Of a stretch of DNA of 64,000 nucleotides, positions 54,595-64,000 are shown in pieces. Origin of the DNA: Ridgeia piscesae (lineage: Eukaryota; Annelida; Polychaeta; Sabellida; Siboglinidae). The stretch spans positions 1,072,501 through 1,136,500 of the forward strand of contig JAODUO010000126.1 in assembly GCA_025642075.2 (NCBI GenBank), written 5' to 3'. The position numbers and the translations under genes are program-made. The notes under the pieces were generated by a model. That model did no database searches. It had not been told where the DNA came from and saw nothing but the letters and a program-made list of their open reading frames with translations. Every line of letters starts with the position of its first letter. The stretch's first letter is position 1.

Positions 54595-54701
54595 TAAAAC
54601 AACACGTGTATCAACTTTTACCCTAGTCCACATTGCCTTTATTACCTCAGTCTTGTATTACCGTAAAGTGCTGTATTTAACACCATGCTAATCTCATCAC
54701 A
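54595..54701 (-). repeat. 5' LTR fragment of the gypsy element
   Basis: Matches 48398-48504 with few differences. It is truncated on its internal side by the LINE, so part of the LTR, the primer binding site and the gag start are lost. The flanking sequence after 54701 (tgctgcatcc) is presumably host DNA. Confidence 0.7.
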
Positions 54702-55847
54702 TGCTGCATCCACGTCGGAATTCCATTGTAACGGCGATAGGTACTTATCATCTTCCGGCGCGATACTCGATAAAACGAAAAGTGCTAATGTCTTGAGAGT
54801 CAGCCTATCGAACGTAATTGCACACGAGCGTAGGTGTAGCAGTCTATGGTCTTCCAATACATCATTGGAGGTGCAGACAATAGGGCCTGTAAGTGGGTCA
54901 CGATACATGGCGAGACTCCGCGCGACTAGAACTGATTGTGGACTGGACACAAAATAATATTATAACGATGGATGACAGTTGTAGCTTCCGACTGATGAAT
55001 ACTAGGAAAATCAGGTCATAAACATCTTGTGTTATACCTTTCTTATGTTAAATGTCCGATTTAATATTGAGTTTACCACACTATCATAGACATATAGCGA
55101 TTTACGTAGTGCAGATAATAAACACGATTTTAGGCCGTATAGGTCTTTTGCGGGATTTGCATTTTACTTTGCTGTACGTTGTGATTTCGATAAGCACTTA
55201 TATCTGATAAGTTGTATAAATGTACATAATCATACCACATGTATACGTTCGCCCCAAACAGGTTGTACTTGGCAAAAAATGGCACTATTCATTATTAGTA
55301 AAGATCGCCAAACACAAGTACTTGCCGCTAATGCCATGGCAACCACCATAATAAGCGATTACAATTCAAGATTTCCGTACCATTTTCACCAGCAAAGTGT
55401 TCCATTGCTTCTGCTTGTAATAATCCTTCGGACAATAGAACTAAAATACGCTATTTGGGAACAGTTCGATTATTGCAACCAAAAACAAACGAAGTCCTAT
55501 GTGTTAACATGGACTTCCTGCCCCCAGCTTCGCTTTCGCGCGCGAGACTTACACGCCCTATTGTGTCTGATAGCACACCAGTCGCGTATTTGAAATGTTC
55601 GGCCGGTATGTAGAACTTTGCACGAAGTGGAATAAATATAGGTAAATTAATTGATAGGTGGCAGCACCAGGACTGAGTTAGATCGACGAGGTGGTGAATA
55701 AAATGAAATATTGTTGGTTAATAGGGAGGAGATACTGGTAAGCATTGCATTGCATTGCATTGCATTGCATTGCATTGCATTGCATTGCATTGCATTGCAT
55801 TGCATTGCATTGCATTGCATTGCATTGCATTGCATTGCATTGCACTG

Positions 55848-55923
<76 letters not shown>

Positions 55924-56255
55924 TGTGTGTGTAGTCAGTCGGGATGTTATATCCAATCTAGTTTAAGATAAATCCCAGTGCAGAACAAACATTTTATCAG
56001 TTTGTATTTCGTCAGTTTAACAAATAAATTACATGACTTAACAAAATAGCTTTGTGATATGGTGTGGTTTAAAAAGATTAATGACTGAGACGATATAATA
56101 ATTGTTGCACACCAGCAAAACACTGACTATAAAAAGAGGGTTTACAGTAAAATTTCCCAAATGTCTTAGTATTTAAAGAGTGTGAATCAATGGTATCCAT
56201 CCCAAATGGCAGAATACGTCTTGTTCTTGTATTTCCGTTTGTCATGCATTTCCAG
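54702..56255. other. Interval before the Ig/EGF gene exons
   Basis: No exon is recognised. A minus frame (54642-54950) reads through the LTR boundary and is probably chance. 55743-55845 is (GCATT)n and 55846-55935 is (GTGC/GTGT)n. A signal-peptide exon for the downstream gene should lie here or further upstream within the region, but I cannot identify it. Confidence 0.4.
55743..55935. repeat. (GCATT)n followed by (GTGC)n microsatellites
   Basis: About 20 pentanucleotide copies, then about 20 tetranucleotide copies. Confidence 0.98.
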
Positions 56256-63213
<6,958 letters not shown>

Positions 63214-63794
63214 GTAAGGCAACAATTAGGACGCTCCCCCCTACTTTCTTTATTTAAAATTCACCAAATAGTATACGTAATCCAAGAATAATTTCAAAAT
63301 ATTAATTTATGCTGGGATGTACTGATCACATAATATAAGAATGATTAAGGAGGTCTGGTGGTTATTTATAAAAGCCGCCATTTATAAAGATAAGTGCAGC
63401 TGTCGCAAGTGATGGAGGATGCTAAAGAGGAGGACAAAAAGGGCGAGGGCACGAGGGTGTCCTGGATGGCTTTGTTGATCAAGATTACCTGGACGATGAG
63501 TGGGATTAGGTAAAATGGTATTATAAAGATTATTATACATTACCTGCAGTTATAAAATAGCGTAGCCCTTATGCTAGCACTTTATTGTTTAGTGTTGTGT
63601 TTTATCTATTATTATGGGTATCATTCCCTGTAGCATAGTTACAGTTACTTTCACAACATACAACAATGTCTAACTAGTATGCAGATATAGCATGCTTACT
63701 GACAACCAATCACTACTGTTTTCCAATTAATTGGTTATGTTAATGTTTAATGTATTTTGTATCGAATTGATCTAACGTATATTTGAAGGAGCAG

Positions 63795-64000
63795 ACATTA
63801 CCTATTAAGTTAGTATCATCGGCATATAATATCGCATTAAATGTATCACTGCCACGATGAATATCATTTATGTAAAATATAAATAATAAAACAAATATGG
63901 AACCCTGAGGGACACCTGTCGAGATTGGTACTTCATCGGAAATTACATCACCGAATTGTACAAATTGGAATTTAAGGTAACTGACTAGCCAGTTTGGCGA
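63795..64000 (-). pseudogene. LINE reverse transcriptase fragment at window edge
   Basis: On the minus strand: NWLVSYLKFQFVQF, then GVPQGS, FYINDIHRGSDTFNAI and LYADDTNLIG. This covers the motif blocks between the RT palm B and C regions, with an intact YADD. It continues beyond the right edge. 63220-63790 shows no recognised feature. Confidence 0.7.

Larger units (their letters stand above)
48391..54701 (-). mobile_element. Ty3/gypsy LTR retrotransposon, degenerate, interrupted by a LINE
   Basis: Minus-strand element with short LTRs (48391-48504 and, truncated, 54595-54701). Gag remnants lie at about 52060-52550 in broken frames. The pol frames (50955-51992, 50435-51160, 50280-50504, 49276-50316) carry a zinc knuckle (CDKCGRNHYASKC), a protease DSGA site, RT with the FMDD active site, RNase H fragments, an integrase HHCC finger and a D,D-35-E core. 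The wording of the RT resembles Mag-clade, K02A2.6-like elements. The RT lacks the block with its first catalytic Asp: the frame passes from the HYHLP region almost directly to CTVATPFGRY. Several frameshifts exist, so it is inactive. The stretch 48520-49275 between integrase and LTR is non-coding. Confidence 0.88.

Noticed and set aside
54642..54950. 102-codon minus-strand open frame
   Set aside because: It runs across the LTR boundary, has no recognisable domain, and its end lies inside the retrotransposon repeat.

Overview
The window is eukaryotic, from a metazoan that is most likely a lophotrochozoan and probably a mollusc. The reasons are multi-exon genes with GT-AG introns, single orthologues of animal genes, an alpha-type nicotinic receptor subunit, tRNA-derived SINE-like sequences, several LINE, LTR and DNA-transposon remnants, and a very heavy load of micro- and minisatellites. 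No bacterial operon, CRISPR or phage structure is present. The species assignment is inference only.

Layout. (1) 1-9.5 kb, minus strand: the 5' half of the serum response factor gene (SRF). Exon 2 (1005-1268) and exon 1 (8776-9126) split the MADS box and are separated by a 7.5-kb intron. About 5.4 kb of that intron is a 43-bp minisatellite. A perfect CArG box (SRF's own binding site) lies upstream of the start codon. (2) 12.6-26.2 kb, minus strand: a complete 14-exon CDKAL1 gene (tRNA-A37 methylthiotransferase, 565 aa, C-terminal membrane anchor). Its second intron holds a piggyBac-like insertion that splits a second copy of the element carrying the SRF-intron repeat. (3) 28.6-46.7 kb, plus strand: a nicotinic acetylcholine receptor alpha-like subunit on seven inferred exons, with huge CA/GT arrays, a GC donor site and a 1-nt frameshift in the last transmembrane exon. 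Its long fourth intron holds SINE-like and DNA-transposon debris. A LINE fragment lies in intron 6. (4) 47-55 kb: LINE debris and a nested insertion, made of a minus-strand Ty3/gypsy element with short LTRs broken by a plus-strand, 5'-truncated LINE. (5) 56.2-63.2 kb, plus strand: part of a gene with two Ig-like exons followed by four cysteine-rich EGF-like exons, all in phase 1-1. A LINE RT fragment ends the window.

The four host genes are unrelated in function: a transcription factor, a tRNA modification enzyme, a ligand-gated channel and an Ig/EGF adhesion or recognition protein. The most unusual content is a family of mobile-element-like sequences seen at several positions. At one locus the family has amplified its hairpin-forming 43-bp core about 125-fold inside SRF intron 1. 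At another locus it carries only about one to one and a half copies.
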